Source: Oceanospirillum sp048268485
Lineage (GTDB): Bacteria; Pseudomonadota; Gammaproteobacteria; Pseudomonadales; Halomonadaceae
Assembly: GCA_048268485.1 (NCBI GenBank)
Contig: JBLWVL010000020.1
Location: forward strand, 1 to 62,723
Reading direction: 5' to 3'
Length of the DNA: 62,723 nucleotides
In this document: piece after piece, positions 53,256 to 61,037 of the stretch
Position numbering within the stretch: the stretch's first letter is position 1
Layout of the letters: each line of letters begins with the position of its first letter
Notes under the pieces: generated by a model
Told to the model about the DNA's origin: nothing
The model's database searches: none
What the model saw: the letters and a program-made list of their open reading frames with translations, nothing else
Translations under genes and position numbers: made by a program

Positions 53256-53777
53256 ATGTACCAAAAAACAGATATAGCACCAACCCCAGAATTAATTGAT
53301 AAAATTGAACGGCAGATAGGTCGTGCGCCCAGGGGTATTCAGGCAATAAGTGCTACCGACAGTCTGGGCACGCCTCTGGTTGTGCGCATGCACTCTATAG
53401 TCGATAAGAAACCTTTCCCAACGCTTTACTGGATGACCTCAGAACTGCTGAAAAAAGAGATCAGCCATATTGAGGCCCGAGGTGAGATCAAAGCACTGGA
53501 GGAGCGCCTAATCGAAGACCCTGAGTTTCTGGCCCAGTATCATGCCAGCCACCAGGACTATATTGACCAGCGCTGGCATCACATGTCACCTGAAGAGCAA
53601 GTATTTGCTGAACAGGCAGGCTTCGTTAAACTGCTAAAAGAAAAAGGGGTCGGTGGTATCGCCAACTGGGATACCGTTCGCTGCCTTCACACTCAGTACG
53701 CCCATCACCTCTGCGGCCACAATGTTGTTGGTCAATGGATGGATGAGACCTTTGGTATAGCGGACCTGATCCCCTAA
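53256..53777 (+). CDS. DUF501 family protein
   Basis: 173 aa soluble protein. QIGRAPRGIQAISATDSLGTPLVVRMHSI (~20-48), FPTLYWMT, and VRCLHTQYAHHLCGHNVVG (~144-162) form the DUF501 signature. In actinobacteria this family sits near ppx/gppA and enolase; here it is isolated. No catalytic role is established. Starts at the ATG at 53256 with a poor ribosome site (AACAGATAG). Confidence 0.8.
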   Translation: MYQKTDIAPTPELIDKIERQIGRAPRGIQAISATDSLGTPLVVRMHSIVDKKPFPTLYWMTSELLKKEISHIEARGEIKALEERLIEDPEFLAQYHASHQDYIDQRWHHMSPEEQVFAEQAGFVKLLKEKGVGGIANWDTVRCLHTQYAHHLCGHNVVGQWMDETFGIADLIP

Positions 53778-53826
53778 ACGGGTGCTCAGCAAACGAAAAA
53801 GGCAGCCAGAGCTGCCTTGCTATACA

Positions 53827-54177
53827 TTACCGGGCACCAATCAAGCTTTCACGCGCTCTGATATAATCGTCAATAAAGGCCTGATCTGCCTCACTGACCT
53901 TCTCAATCTTCACATCCAGCCCATAAGAGTAGCCGCTTGAAAGCAAAATCGAGCTGCGTACCGAGCCAACAACGACTAAAACTTTTTTCACACCCTCATG
54001 CAAAGCCAACACTTCAGCTTTTACTTTCTCACCTGCCTTCAGATTATATTCACTCTCGATATGCAGGTGCTTAGCAGAAATACTTAGCGTCCGCGCCAGA
54101 AATTGTTTATGGCCTTTCCGTGTGAGGCGCACCTTCCAGTGAACACTGAAAGGTTTCTTCGGTTGTTTTTTCTGCAT
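53827..54177 (-). CDS. PilZ-like small protein (degenerate)
   Basis: 116 aa, basic N-terminus and a beta-rich core (LARTLSISAKHLHIESEYNL...VGSVRSSILLSSGYSYGLDV), whose strand order resembles PilZ domains. The c-di-GMP-binding RxxxR and D/NxSxxG motifs are not intact, so nucleotide binding is doubtful. Complete frame with AGGCGA upstream. Other beta-barrel folds are possible. Confidence 0.55.
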   Translation of the reverse strand: MQKKQPKKPFSVHWKVRLTRKGHKQFLARTLSISAKHLHIESEYNLKAGEKVKAEVLALHEGVKKVLVVVGSVRSSILLSSGYSYGLDVKIEKVSEADQAFIDDYIRARESLIGAR

Positions 54178-54361
54178 GTCGCCTACCAGTAACTAAAAAA
54201 CTAACCGCTATTATGCTCAAGCAGGATGAAAACTCAAAACAGAAATCATGCATTAAGCCTTATTCTAAATAATTCTAAGTAATCCTCTGCTAAAAGATGC
54301 TTTCTGGTAACAAAAATATTAAATTGCCCGTCTGAAATTAAAACGATAACGAGGTTCTACT

Positions 54362-54475
54362 ATGTATTTTGACGCTGCAGTATTCGCTGGCCTGGCCGTT
54401 GTTGGTGGCTGCCTGGTAATTTCATATTTTGGTATTCGCTTTATCCGCAGCAATATCCTGAAAGATGCCGAATAA
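54362..54475 (+). CDS. 37-aa single-span membrane protein
   Basis: Found by reading the gap. ATG at 54362 has GAGG 7 nt upstream. The frame encodes 37 residues: a short acidic start (MYFDAAV), one membrane helix (FAGLAVVGGCLVISYFGIRF) and a basic/polar tail ending KDAE. It is followed 12 nt later by a good terminator, giving a complete self-contained transcription unit. Function unknown; similar small proteins often modulate larger membrane complexes. Confidence 0.75.
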   Translation: MYFDAAVFAGLAVVGGCLVISYFGIRFIRSNILKDAE

Positions 54476-54487
54476 GCAATAATATCT

Positions 54488-54518
54488 AAGGGCTTGATTT
54501 ATCAGGCCCTTTCTTTTT
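54488..54518 (+). terminator. terminator of the 37-aa protein gene
   Basis: AAGGGCTTGAT pairs with ATCAGGCCCTT (one G-T wobble), loop TT, followed by TCTTTTT. Confidence 0.8.
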
Positions 54519-54596
54519 AACACTACAAAGCACGGCCCAACAAACTGCATTTACAGGATTCTGCCGCAGAAAAATGACAGAATAAAGAACAGAATT

Positions 54597-54620
54597 AAAA
54601 AAGGCCTGAAGTTTCAGGCC
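54597..54620 (-). terminator. terminator overlapping the exonuclease stop
   Basis: Minus-strand GGCCTGAA pairs with TTCAGGCC across two bases, then TTTTTT. The TGA stop codon of the gene lies inside the stem. Confidence 0.85.
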
Positions 54621-55120
54621 GTTGCAGTCAATTCAAAAGTGCGTTGCAGCATTCGGGCATCAGGCCCAGCTCTATGGCGATCAATGTTCAAATCCAGTGC
54701 AACCTGCTGCTTAACCTGCCCCCAAATAGTGGTTTGCTTTTCGGTTAAAAGCTTGCTCAGTGTTTCCAACCGAAACAACTGTGACAAACCAGCATGGTAA
54801 AAAAGTAACGACAACCAGGTGCTGTCAAAACCCCAGCTGTCAGTATAAACCACCTCACCGCGTAATTCATCGTTGAGTTTCTCGGCAACTTCACGTGCCG
54901 ACTGCCCGTCTTCCAACAGTTTAGCTCTAGGAATGCCATGAACCAGCTCGGCACTGTCATCCCAATGCTCCCATTCAGGCTCAGGGCGGATCAGGCAAGA
55001 GAATACGCTGCCATCAGGGCGAGCAAAACCCACTTCAATCGGGTAACTTCCCCGACCAAACCCTGAAGCTTCAACGTCAATAATATATGGCATCTGATTC
55101 TGCTTATCGTTTGTTGTCAA
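54614..55120 (-). CDS. DEDDh-type 3'-5' exonuclease-like protein
   Basis: 168 aa. Exo I motif IDVEASGFG (Asp15, Glu17), exo II around YTDSWGFDS, exo III HRAGPDA (His and Asp near 149-154): the DnaQ-like DEDDh set looks intact. It is short and has no extra domain, resembling stand-alone RNase T/oligoribonuclease-like proteins but matching neither by name. Cytoplasmic nuclease or nuclease-derived protein; substrate unknown. Confidence 0.78.
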   Translation of the reverse strand: MTTNDKQNQMPYIIDVEASGFGRGSYPIEVGFARPDGSVFSCLIRPEPEWEHWDDSAELVHGIPRAKLLEDGQSAREVAEKLNDELRGEVVYTDSWGFDSTWLSLLFYHAGLSQLFRLETLSKLLTEKQTTIWGQVKQQVALDLNIDRHRAGPDARMLQRTFELTATA

Positions 55121-55239
55121 AATTCACTCGTCCCAGTTTGCAGACCCAACCACTTGGACAACCAGTACACGTCCGCTGTGCACTTCGCACACGGCATCTG
55201 AATTACATATAGATAGCAAGCCGTGTGCCAATAGGCAGA

Positions 55240-55806
55240 TTATAGATTCAAAGAGAGGTTCATGCCATTTGCCTTTTCCAGACTATGCCGGGTCTTTCTC
55301 TCCCAGTATTCAGACTGGTCCGGGTTAATAGCTAAGCCTAGCTCACCTTCAGTGCAAGCCTTTGCCATACGACGACAAGCCAAGGGATGACCCTGTTCTG
55401 CAGCACGGACAAACCAACGCACGGCCTGCTCAGAGTTTCTTTGCAGATGGCCGTAGCCTTTCTCATAAATACAGCCCATCTGATATTGGGCCTTCACGTC
55501 TCCCTGGCGGGCAGCGTCCAGCAGATAATTAATACCCTGCCCTTTATCTAACGGAGAGATACCGCGAAAATAGAGAAGGTGACCATAAACAGAGAGAGCC
55601 TTAAGGTGACCCTCGTTGGCCGATGCTTTAAACAGTCGCATCACCCATTGGTGTCTCAGTCTTGAGTGACGCAGCACTGAAGAGTGAAACAGTTTCTCAG
55701 CCAGCAAAAACTTCAGCCGGGTCATAACGCCAATTTGTTCAGACATAAGCAACCACAAAATACTTTGGTTTATTTTCAACTGAGCAGTCAATTTTCGAGC
55801 CGGCAT
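55240..55806 (-). CDS. Sel1-repeat protein
   Basis: 188 aa. Sel1-like helical repeats from about residue 60: GHLKALSVYGHLLYFRG, GDVKAQYQMGCIYEKGYG (consensus A-x-x-x-LG-x-x-Y-x-x-G) and GHPLACRRMAKACTEG. Protein-interaction module of unknown partner. The annotated start is uncertain: Met21 (55746) or Met28 are alternatives, as no start has a strong ribosome site. Confidence 0.72.
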   Translation of the reverse strand: MPARKLTAQLKINQSILWLLMSEQIGVMTRLKFLLAEKLFHSSVLRHSRLRHQWVMRLFKASANEGHLKALSVYGHLLYFRGISPLDKGQGINYLLDAARQGDVKAQYQMGCIYEKGYGHLQRNSEQAVRWFVRAAEQGHPLACRRMAKACTEGELGLAINPDQSEYWERKTRHSLEKANGMNLSLNL

Positions 55807-56118
55807 TCTAACACTGTGCGCTTAAGTAACAAGGCTACAAAATACGTTTATCAATACAAAACGAGTAAAATACTCACACTATGGCAAAAAAGCGTTACAC
55901 CTCTTTGTTTTCGTGCATATCATAAATAGAAATGATTACCTCTCAGAGCAGCATGTCTGCATACTCACTGACGAGGGTCGTGGTTTATACGCCGGGGATA
56001 GTACAGCAGGCATTCAGAGATTTTTATTGATAGCATTGCCTTGGACAAAACTGATAACCCTTAGCAGCTGCAGCCAAACTGCCCACTCCCATCTACCTCA
56101 ATATATACAGGAGGTCTT
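55807..56118. other. gap between the Sel1-repeat and YdcZ-like genes
   Basis: 312 bp. The only notable frame (ATG near 55883) stops after 14 codons and lacks a ribosome site. A strong AGGAGG at 56109-56114 belongs to the next gene. Confidence 0.4.
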
Positions 56119-56562
56119 TTGCTTACTTTTTGGATCGCTCTGGCATTAATCGCTGGTGCCTTTATGCCTGTTCAATCAGGTGTAAACAGTACTCTGGCAC
56201 TTCATGGGTCAGGAGCTATATGGGCATCACTAATCTCGTTTGTTGTTGGTACTGCAGCGCTTTTCGCCGTTGTTATCGTTGCACGCCAACAGTGGCCTGA
56301 AGTATCAAGTCTGAAAGAAGCTCCCTGGTGGGCCTGGACCGGAGGTTTAATGGGGGCTCTTTTTGTTGCCACTTCAGCGTTCCTTGCTCCACGGCTTGGG
56401 GCAGCCACAATGATTGCCTTGTTTGTTGCGGGACAGCTCATTATGTCTTTGATTCTGGATCACCTTGGCTGGGCAACCTTTCCGGAGCACAGTATCAATC
56501 TTTGGCGCGTATTGGGCATACTGATGTTATTTGGTGGCGTGATTCTGATCCGTTTCAGTTAG
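56119..56562 (+). CDS. DMT-type membrane protein, YdcZ/DUF606 family
   Basis: 147 aa, five predicted helices. AGAFMPVQSGVNSTLALHG (~13-31), LGAATMIALFVAGQLIMSLI and a closing GILMLFGGVILI are the DUF606 signature. It is half the size of EamA proteins, so it presumably dimerises. TTG start chosen because AGGAGG lies 4-5 nt upstream and the family N-terminus then fits. Convergent with an EamA transporter gene. Confidence 0.8.
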   Translation: MLTFWIALALIAGAFMPVQSGVNSTLALHGSGAIWASLISFVVGTAALFAVVIVARQQWPEVSSLKEAPWWAWTGGLMGALFVATSAFLAPRLGAATMIALFVAGQLIMSLILDHLGWATFPEHSINLWRVLGILMLFGGVILIRFS

Positions 56563-56591
56563 CCTACGGCGAAGTAAAAAATCGTTATAAC

Positions 56592-56628
56592 ATACAAAAA
56601 AGGGAGCTATTTAAGTCCCTTTTTTGTA
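56592..56628. terminator. bidirectional terminator between two DMT genes
   Basis: ACAAAAAAGGGA pairs with TCCCTTTTTTGT around a 10-nt loop; A/T-rich on both sides. Confidence 0.75.
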
Positions 56629-56647
56629 TCCGGAATATTTTTCGTTA

Positions 56648-57556
56648 TCAGGCTCTTGCACGGGCAATCACAGTTGCCAGCCAAATCCCCCCCAGAATCA
56701 GCAGAAAACCACTAACGTGAAACCCCTGCAAAGGCTCCCCCAGAAACAGAAGCGCCATGATGATGCCAAACGCAGGCACCAGATGAATAAACTGTCCGGC
56801 TCGTGCCGGGCCCAGTTCCGCAATCGCTTTATTCCAGAACAGATAAGCCAGAATTGATGGAAAGATACTGAGGTATAACACACTGCTCACCGAGATCAGA
56901 CTAAAAGGCATCCCTCTTCCGGAAAGCGTTTCATACAGATAAAACGGGAGTAATACCACAACCCCTACCATGACGGTCAACGCAAAAAAACCAAAAGGGC
57001 TTAAGCCGTCCGGACGAAGACGCAGCAAACTGGAGTAAATAGCCCAACAAAGCACCCCCAGGAGAATCCAGGCCGTACCCGCATTCAGAAAGCTCATATC
57101 CATAATTGAGGACGGACTACCTTCGGTGACAACAACCACGACCCCAAAGAGAGAAATCAACATCCCTACACCTTGCAGCAAGGTAACTTTCTCGCGAAAG
57201 AAGAGCCAGGAAATGATCAGAATCAGAATCGGGCAGGCAGACTGCAGCAGAATACTGTTACTGGCAGGGGCAGTCTGCAGCCCAAGGTAAATCATGGTGT
57301 TAAAACAGCCAACACTGAAGACCGATAGCACCAAAAGGATAAACCAGTTTTCCCGGATCACCTGCCGTGAGGCTTTCCAGTGCGGTATCGCAAAGGGCAG
57401 AATAATGACTAAAGCTGTCAACCAGCGCCAGAAACTCAGGCCTAATGGCGGCACATCAAGGTGGACGGCACGCCCCAGTACAAAGTTCCCGGCCCAGAAT
57501 AGTGTCGTCAGAACCAACAGCCCATAGGGAGAAATATTTAATACACGCTGAAACAT
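56648..57556 (-). CDS. EamA-family DMT transporter
   Basis: 302 aa, ten helices in two EamA repeats (LTTLFWAGNFVLGRAVHLDV at ~17-36; ILLGVLCWAIYSSLLRLRPD at ~164). SILLQSACPILILIISWLFF and AGQFIHLVPAFGIIMALLFL are the repeated mid-domain motifs. Drug/metabolite exporter of unknown substrate. Monocistronic, facing the YdcZ-like gene. Confidence 0.85.
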   Translation of the reverse strand: MFQRVLNISPYGLLVLTTLFWAGNFVLGRAVHLDVPPLGLSFWRWLTALVIILPFAIPHWKASRQVIRENWFILLVLSVFSVGCFNTMIYLGLQTAPASNSILLQSACPILILIISWLFFREKVTLLQGVGMLISLFGVVVVVTEGSPSSIMDMSFLNAGTAWILLGVLCWAIYSSLLRLRPDGLSPFGFFALTVMVGVVVLLPFYLYETLSGRGMPFSLISVSSVLYLSIFPSILAYLFWNKAIAELGPARAGQFIHLVPAFGIIMALLFLGEPLQGFHVSGFLLILGGIWLATVIARARA

Positions 57557-57696
57557 TGTTAATCCCTTATATCAAACCAGTTCTCGATGGTAACTGATCA
57601 TAAGGAATACGCCTATGCAGCGAATTAATCAGGATTCCGCAGCGTCTGGCAATCAGAGCTTCAGATGCGGAACCCTACGACGGGGTAACAAAAAAG

Positions 57697-59901
57697 TTAG
57701 TGAACCACAGAAGAGTCGCGAACAGAGTATTCGGATACTGAAGACTGCAGACGGGAGGCCAACTGCTCTATATTGTGACCCAGCCCATTGAGCGTGTGCG
57801 CTTCACTGGCGGTCTGACGCACTACATCATCAATACGACGAATATTTGCATCTACCTCAAGAGCAATCTGTGATTGCTGCTCCGCCACCGTTGCTATCTC
57901 AACACTACTGCTATTGATCGCATGTACCATATCATTGATAGCCTCAAACGCATCACCTGAACGAGTTACTATCCCGACGCTATTATCAGCTAACTCATGA
58001 CCGCCGCGGACTAGTATGACCGCATTCTGAACTCGGTTCTGCAGCTCAGTAATGGTCTCCTGAATATTACGTGTGTATCCCTGCGTCTGCTGAGATAAAG
58101 CACGCACTTCATCAGCAACTACCGCGAAACCACGACCTGCTTCCCCCGCCCGTGCTGCTTCAATAGCTGCATTAAGAGCCAGAAGATTGGTTTGTTCGGC
58201 AACCCCTTCAATCGTTTCAAGAATCTGAGTGATGGCTCCAGCCTGAGACTGAACCTGTTCTGTAACGTCATAGACCGATGCAATTCGCTCTGCCAATGCA
58301 TGTATATCCCTGACGCTTTCCTTCACCAGGTCATGGCCATTGCTGGAGTGAATCGTTGCTTCTTCAGTTTGTTGTGACGTTTCCTTAACACTGGCCGCCA
58401 ACTGTTTGACAGCAGCAGATAACTGGGTAATTGCAGTGGTAATTTGCAGGCTCTGTTCCTGTTGATGCGTTACCCCAGCTTCCAACTCATCACTGGCCTT
58501 TGTCATCTCATGGGCATAGTCATTGAGCTGCCCTGAAGCGGATTTAATATCGCTAATGGCACGCTCATAACTATCCAAAAAGAGGTTAAAAATAATGCCT
58601 AAACGTTCAAATTCACTGCCCTGTTCAACCGTAACACGGCGGGTCAGATCTCCATCTTTAATAATGAACTGCATCGCATCCTGCATATCCAATAGAGCAG
58701 AACTGGCACCATGCTCACTGACGTTCAAGCCACGCTCTTCATCTTCAGGCGGAACCCGTAAAGCACCAAAGGCCTTAAGCAATGCAAAAACCAGATAACC
58801 AAGACCAAACCCCCACACAAATACAGCAAAGACACCTGTCAGCTGAACCATTAACTGCTCGATGACACTGCCATTGACCAAGGCTGTTTCATCCGCAAAA
58901 AACACCAACATGATCGTACCCAAAGCACCACAAATACCATGTGCAGCAACCACATTAACCGGGTCATCAACCCGCATGGTGTTCAGAATAACCCACTCAG
59001 CACAATAAAGTACTGCACCAGCAGTAAAGCCGATGGCAACAGCCCCTGCCGGTTCAACAACAGCACAACCGGCAGTAATCGCCACCAGTCCCCCCACAAC
59101 ACCATTCAGCAACTTCTCTACATTAATTTCGCGACGCTCGTGCATCACCATAGAAATAAAGAAACAACTTAAACCTGCAGCACCAGCGGATAACATGGTA
59201 TTAGCAATAATCTTAGCAATACTAGCGTCACCGGTCAGAGTGCTGCCACCATTAAAGCCAAACCACCCAAACCAAAGAATCAGAACCCCAACTACAGCAA
59301 GGACCAGGCTATGCCCCTGAATTTTTGTGATCTTTTTATCCTTGCCAAATACGCCCAAACGAGGGCCGACGACAACTGCACCTGCCAGCCCTACCCAAGC
59401 GCCCAGCGAGTGCACCACAGTTGACCCTGCAAAATCGATCATGCCTTGCTGCGCCAACCAGCCATCAGCATTCCAGATCCAGTGCCCGGAAATCGGATAA
59501 ATCACACAGGTTGTGAACACTGCAACCAGAACATAAGCAAGGAACTTAGTACGTTCCGCAACCGCACCGGAGACAATGGTTGCAGCAGTACCGGCGAAAG
59601 TTGCCTGAAATGCAAAAGAGGCAAAATCACTGGCCTCTGTCATACCTGATAGAGTAAAACCGGATGTACCAAGCAATCCCCCGGAACTTACACCAAACAT
59701 AATGGCGTAGCCCACAGCCCAGAAAGCCAGTACCGAGATAATAAAATCCGTTATATTTTTGATCGCAACATTGATGCTGTTTTTAGCCTGAGTCAGTCCC
59801 GACTCCAGTGCGGTAAAGCCCGCCTGCATAAACATCACCAATGCAGCGCAAACCATGACCCAGACCATATCCAGGTTACTTTGCACACTCGCAGCATCCA
59901 T
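57697..59901 (-). CDS. ammonium transporter fused to chemoreceptor (Amt-MCP)
   Basis: 734 aa from ATG 59901 (GGGG 7-8 nt upstream; GTG at 59910 is an alternative). Residues ~5-390 are a complete 11-helix Amt domain: twin pore histidines in STVVHSLGAW (~163) and NVVAAHGICG (~320), Phe-gate region FQATFAGTAATIVSGAVAER, GWFGFNGGS, and the Amt tail VPPEDEERGLNVSEHGAS. Then a HAMP-like segment (GDLTRRV...EFERLGIIFNLFL, ~425-460) and an MCP domain with tip GVAEQTNLLALNAAIEAARA (~560-580). Likely an ammonium transceptor signalling to CheA. Sigma-54 promoter and NtrC half-sites upstream. Confidence 0.93.
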   Translation of the reverse strand: MDAASVQSNLDMVWVMVCAALVMFMQAGFTALESGLTQAKNSINVAIKNITDFIISVLAFWAVGYAIMFGVSSGGLLGTSGFTLSGMTEASDFASFAFQATFAGTAATIVSGAVAERTKFLAYVLVAVFTTCVIYPISGHWIWNADGWLAQQGMIDFAGSTVVHSLGAWVGLAGAVVVGPRLGVFGKDKKITKIQGHSLVLAVVGVLILWFGWFGFNGGSTLTGDASIAKIIANTMLSAGAAGLSCFFISMVMHERREINVEKLLNGVVGGLVAITAGCAVVEPAGAVAIGFTAGAVLYCAEWVILNTMRVDDPVNVVAAHGICGALGTIMLVFFADETALVNGSVIEQLMVQLTGVFAVFVWGFGLGYLVFALLKAFGALRVPPEDEERGLNVSEHGASSALLDMQDAMQFIIKDGDLTRRVTVEQGSEFERLGIIFNLFLDSYERAISDIKSASGQLNDYAHEMTKASDELEAGVTHQQEQSLQITTAITQLSAAVKQLAASVKETSQQTEEATIHSSNGHDLVKESVRDIHALAERIASVYDVTEQVQSQAGAITQILETIEGVAEQTNLLALNAAIEAARAGEAGRGFAVVADEVRALSQQTQGYTRNIQETITELQNRVQNAVILVRGGHELADNSVGIVTRSGDAFEAINDMVHAINSSSVEIATVAEQQSQIALEVDANIRRIDDVVRQTASEAHTLNGLGHNIEQLASRLQSSVSEYSVRDSSVVH

Positions 59902-59951
59902 AAAACACACCCCAAACGAAACATTTCACTATTTTTTTATGCATTTACCAC

Positions 59952-59967
59952 AGCAAGACCTATGCCT
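59952..59967 (-). promoter_or_regulatory. sigma-54 promoter of the Amt-MCP gene
   Basis: Minus-strand AGGCATAGGTCTTGCT fits TGGCAY-N5-TTGCW at all key positions except the first T, with GG and GC exactly 10 bp apart. The expected start is near 59941, giving a ~40-nt leader. Confidence 0.75.
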
Positions 59968-60062
59968 AGAGACAAAACAGAACTATTCACTATAGCGAAG
60001 CAATCAAACTAAATATTGAAACCAAACAAACTTAAAGATCCAGATGAAACAACTTTGGCGAA

Positions 60063-60099
60063 TGCACCAAATAAGGTCTTCGGCAAAACGTATGCACCA
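60063..60099. promoter_or_regulatory. two NtrC-type half-sites
   Basis: TGCACCA occurs at 60063-60069 and 60093-60099, 30 bp apart and thus on the same helix face, about 110-150 bp upstream of the sigma-54 promoter. It is the conserved half of the NtrC site TGCACCA-N3-TGGTGCA; the second halves are degenerate. Confidence 0.55.
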
Positions 60100-60200
60100 T
60101 TTCAGTTCAAAGTACCACCGAAACATGCTCTGGTTTTTTAATCGCCCATCCGCTAGTGTAACCGCTGACCTCCCTATGATTCCGGCTTCAGGTAGAACCT

Positions 60201-60977
60201 ATGAAACTCGTTATATCACCTGCTAAAACACTGGACTTTGAATCTGCTTCAGTTACTGATATTCACTCCCAGCCAGAATATCTCGAGCAAAGCCAACAGC
60301 TTATTGATCAACTAAAAGTGCTCTCTCAGGCAGAAGTAGCCAGCCTGATGAAACTGAGTGACAAATTGGCCGCACTAAATGTAGCCCGCTTTGGCAGCTG
60401 GGAGACTCCATTTACAGCAGACAATGCAAAGCAAGCTATCCTGGCTTTTAAAGGGGATGTTTATACAGGATTAAATGCAGAGAGCTTTTCAGAAAAAGAC
60501 TTTAAGTTTGCACAGAACCATCTCAGAATCTTGTCCGGCCTCTATGGGCTATTGAAGCCGCTGGATCTTATTCAGCCATATCGCCTGGAGATGGGCACCA
60601 GGTTTGCCAACAGCAAGGGTAAAAATCTTTATGAGTTTTGGGATATACAGTTGACCAATGCTCTAAATAAAGAACTCTCAGAGGAAAAAGAGCCCATACT
60701 GATAAACTTAGCCTCCAACGAATACTTTAAAGCCATCAAAATGAAAAACCTGCAGGCTGAGGTCATTACCCCTGTCTTTAAAGATTGGAAAAATGGTCAA
60801 TACAAGATGATCAGCTTCTACGCGAAGAAAGCACGGGGGTTAATGGCTGCCCATGTCATCAAGAAGCAACTGACAGAACCTGAGCAAATCAAAACATTTA
60901 ATGTGGATGGTTATTACTTCAGCGAAGAACAAAGCAAGGGTAGCGAGTGGGTATTCCTAAGAGACCATGACGAATAA
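60201..60977 (+). CDS. yaaA: peroxide stress protein YaaA
   Basis: 258 aa, standard length for YaaA/DUF328. MKLVISPAKTLDFES at the N-terminus, LSGLYGLLKPLDLIQPYRLEMGT (~112-134) and FYAKKARGLMA near 210 are the family hallmarks. In E. coli YaaA lowers free iron under peroxide stress and binds DNA with a helix-hairpin-helix-like fold. Cytoplasmic, monocistronic. Confidence 0.93.
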   Translation: MKLVISPAKTLDFESASVTDIHSQPEYLEQSQQLIDQLKVLSQAEVASLMKLSDKLAALNVARFGSWETPFTADNAKQAILAFKGDVYTGLNAESFSEKDFKFAQNHLRILSGLYGLLKPLDLIQPYRLEMGTRFANSKGKNLYEFWDIQLTNALNKELSEEKEPILINLASNEYFKAIKMKNLQAEVITPVFKDWKNGQYKMISFYAKKARGLMAAHVIKKQLTEPEQIKTFNVDGYYFSEEQSKGSEWVFLRDHDE

Positions 60978-60989
60978 ATAAACAAAAGA

Positions 60990-61010
60990 AAGGCCGCTTT
61001 GAGCGGCCTT
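60990..61010. terminator. bidirectional terminator between yaaA and the Tim44-like gene
   Basis: AAGGCCGCT pairs with AGCGGCCTT, 3-nt loop; on the minus strand it is followed by TCTTTTGTTT. Confidence 0.75.
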
Positions 61011-61037
61011 CCCGACTGATGCGCAAAAAAGAAACTA

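Noticed and set aside
57615..57791. A ~58-codon plus-strand frame with AAGGA before its ATG, running antisense into the end of the Amt-MCP gene.
   Set aside because: The encoded sequence (MQRINQDSAASGNQSF...) has no recognisable features, and its second half is simply the complement of the Amt-MCP coding region.
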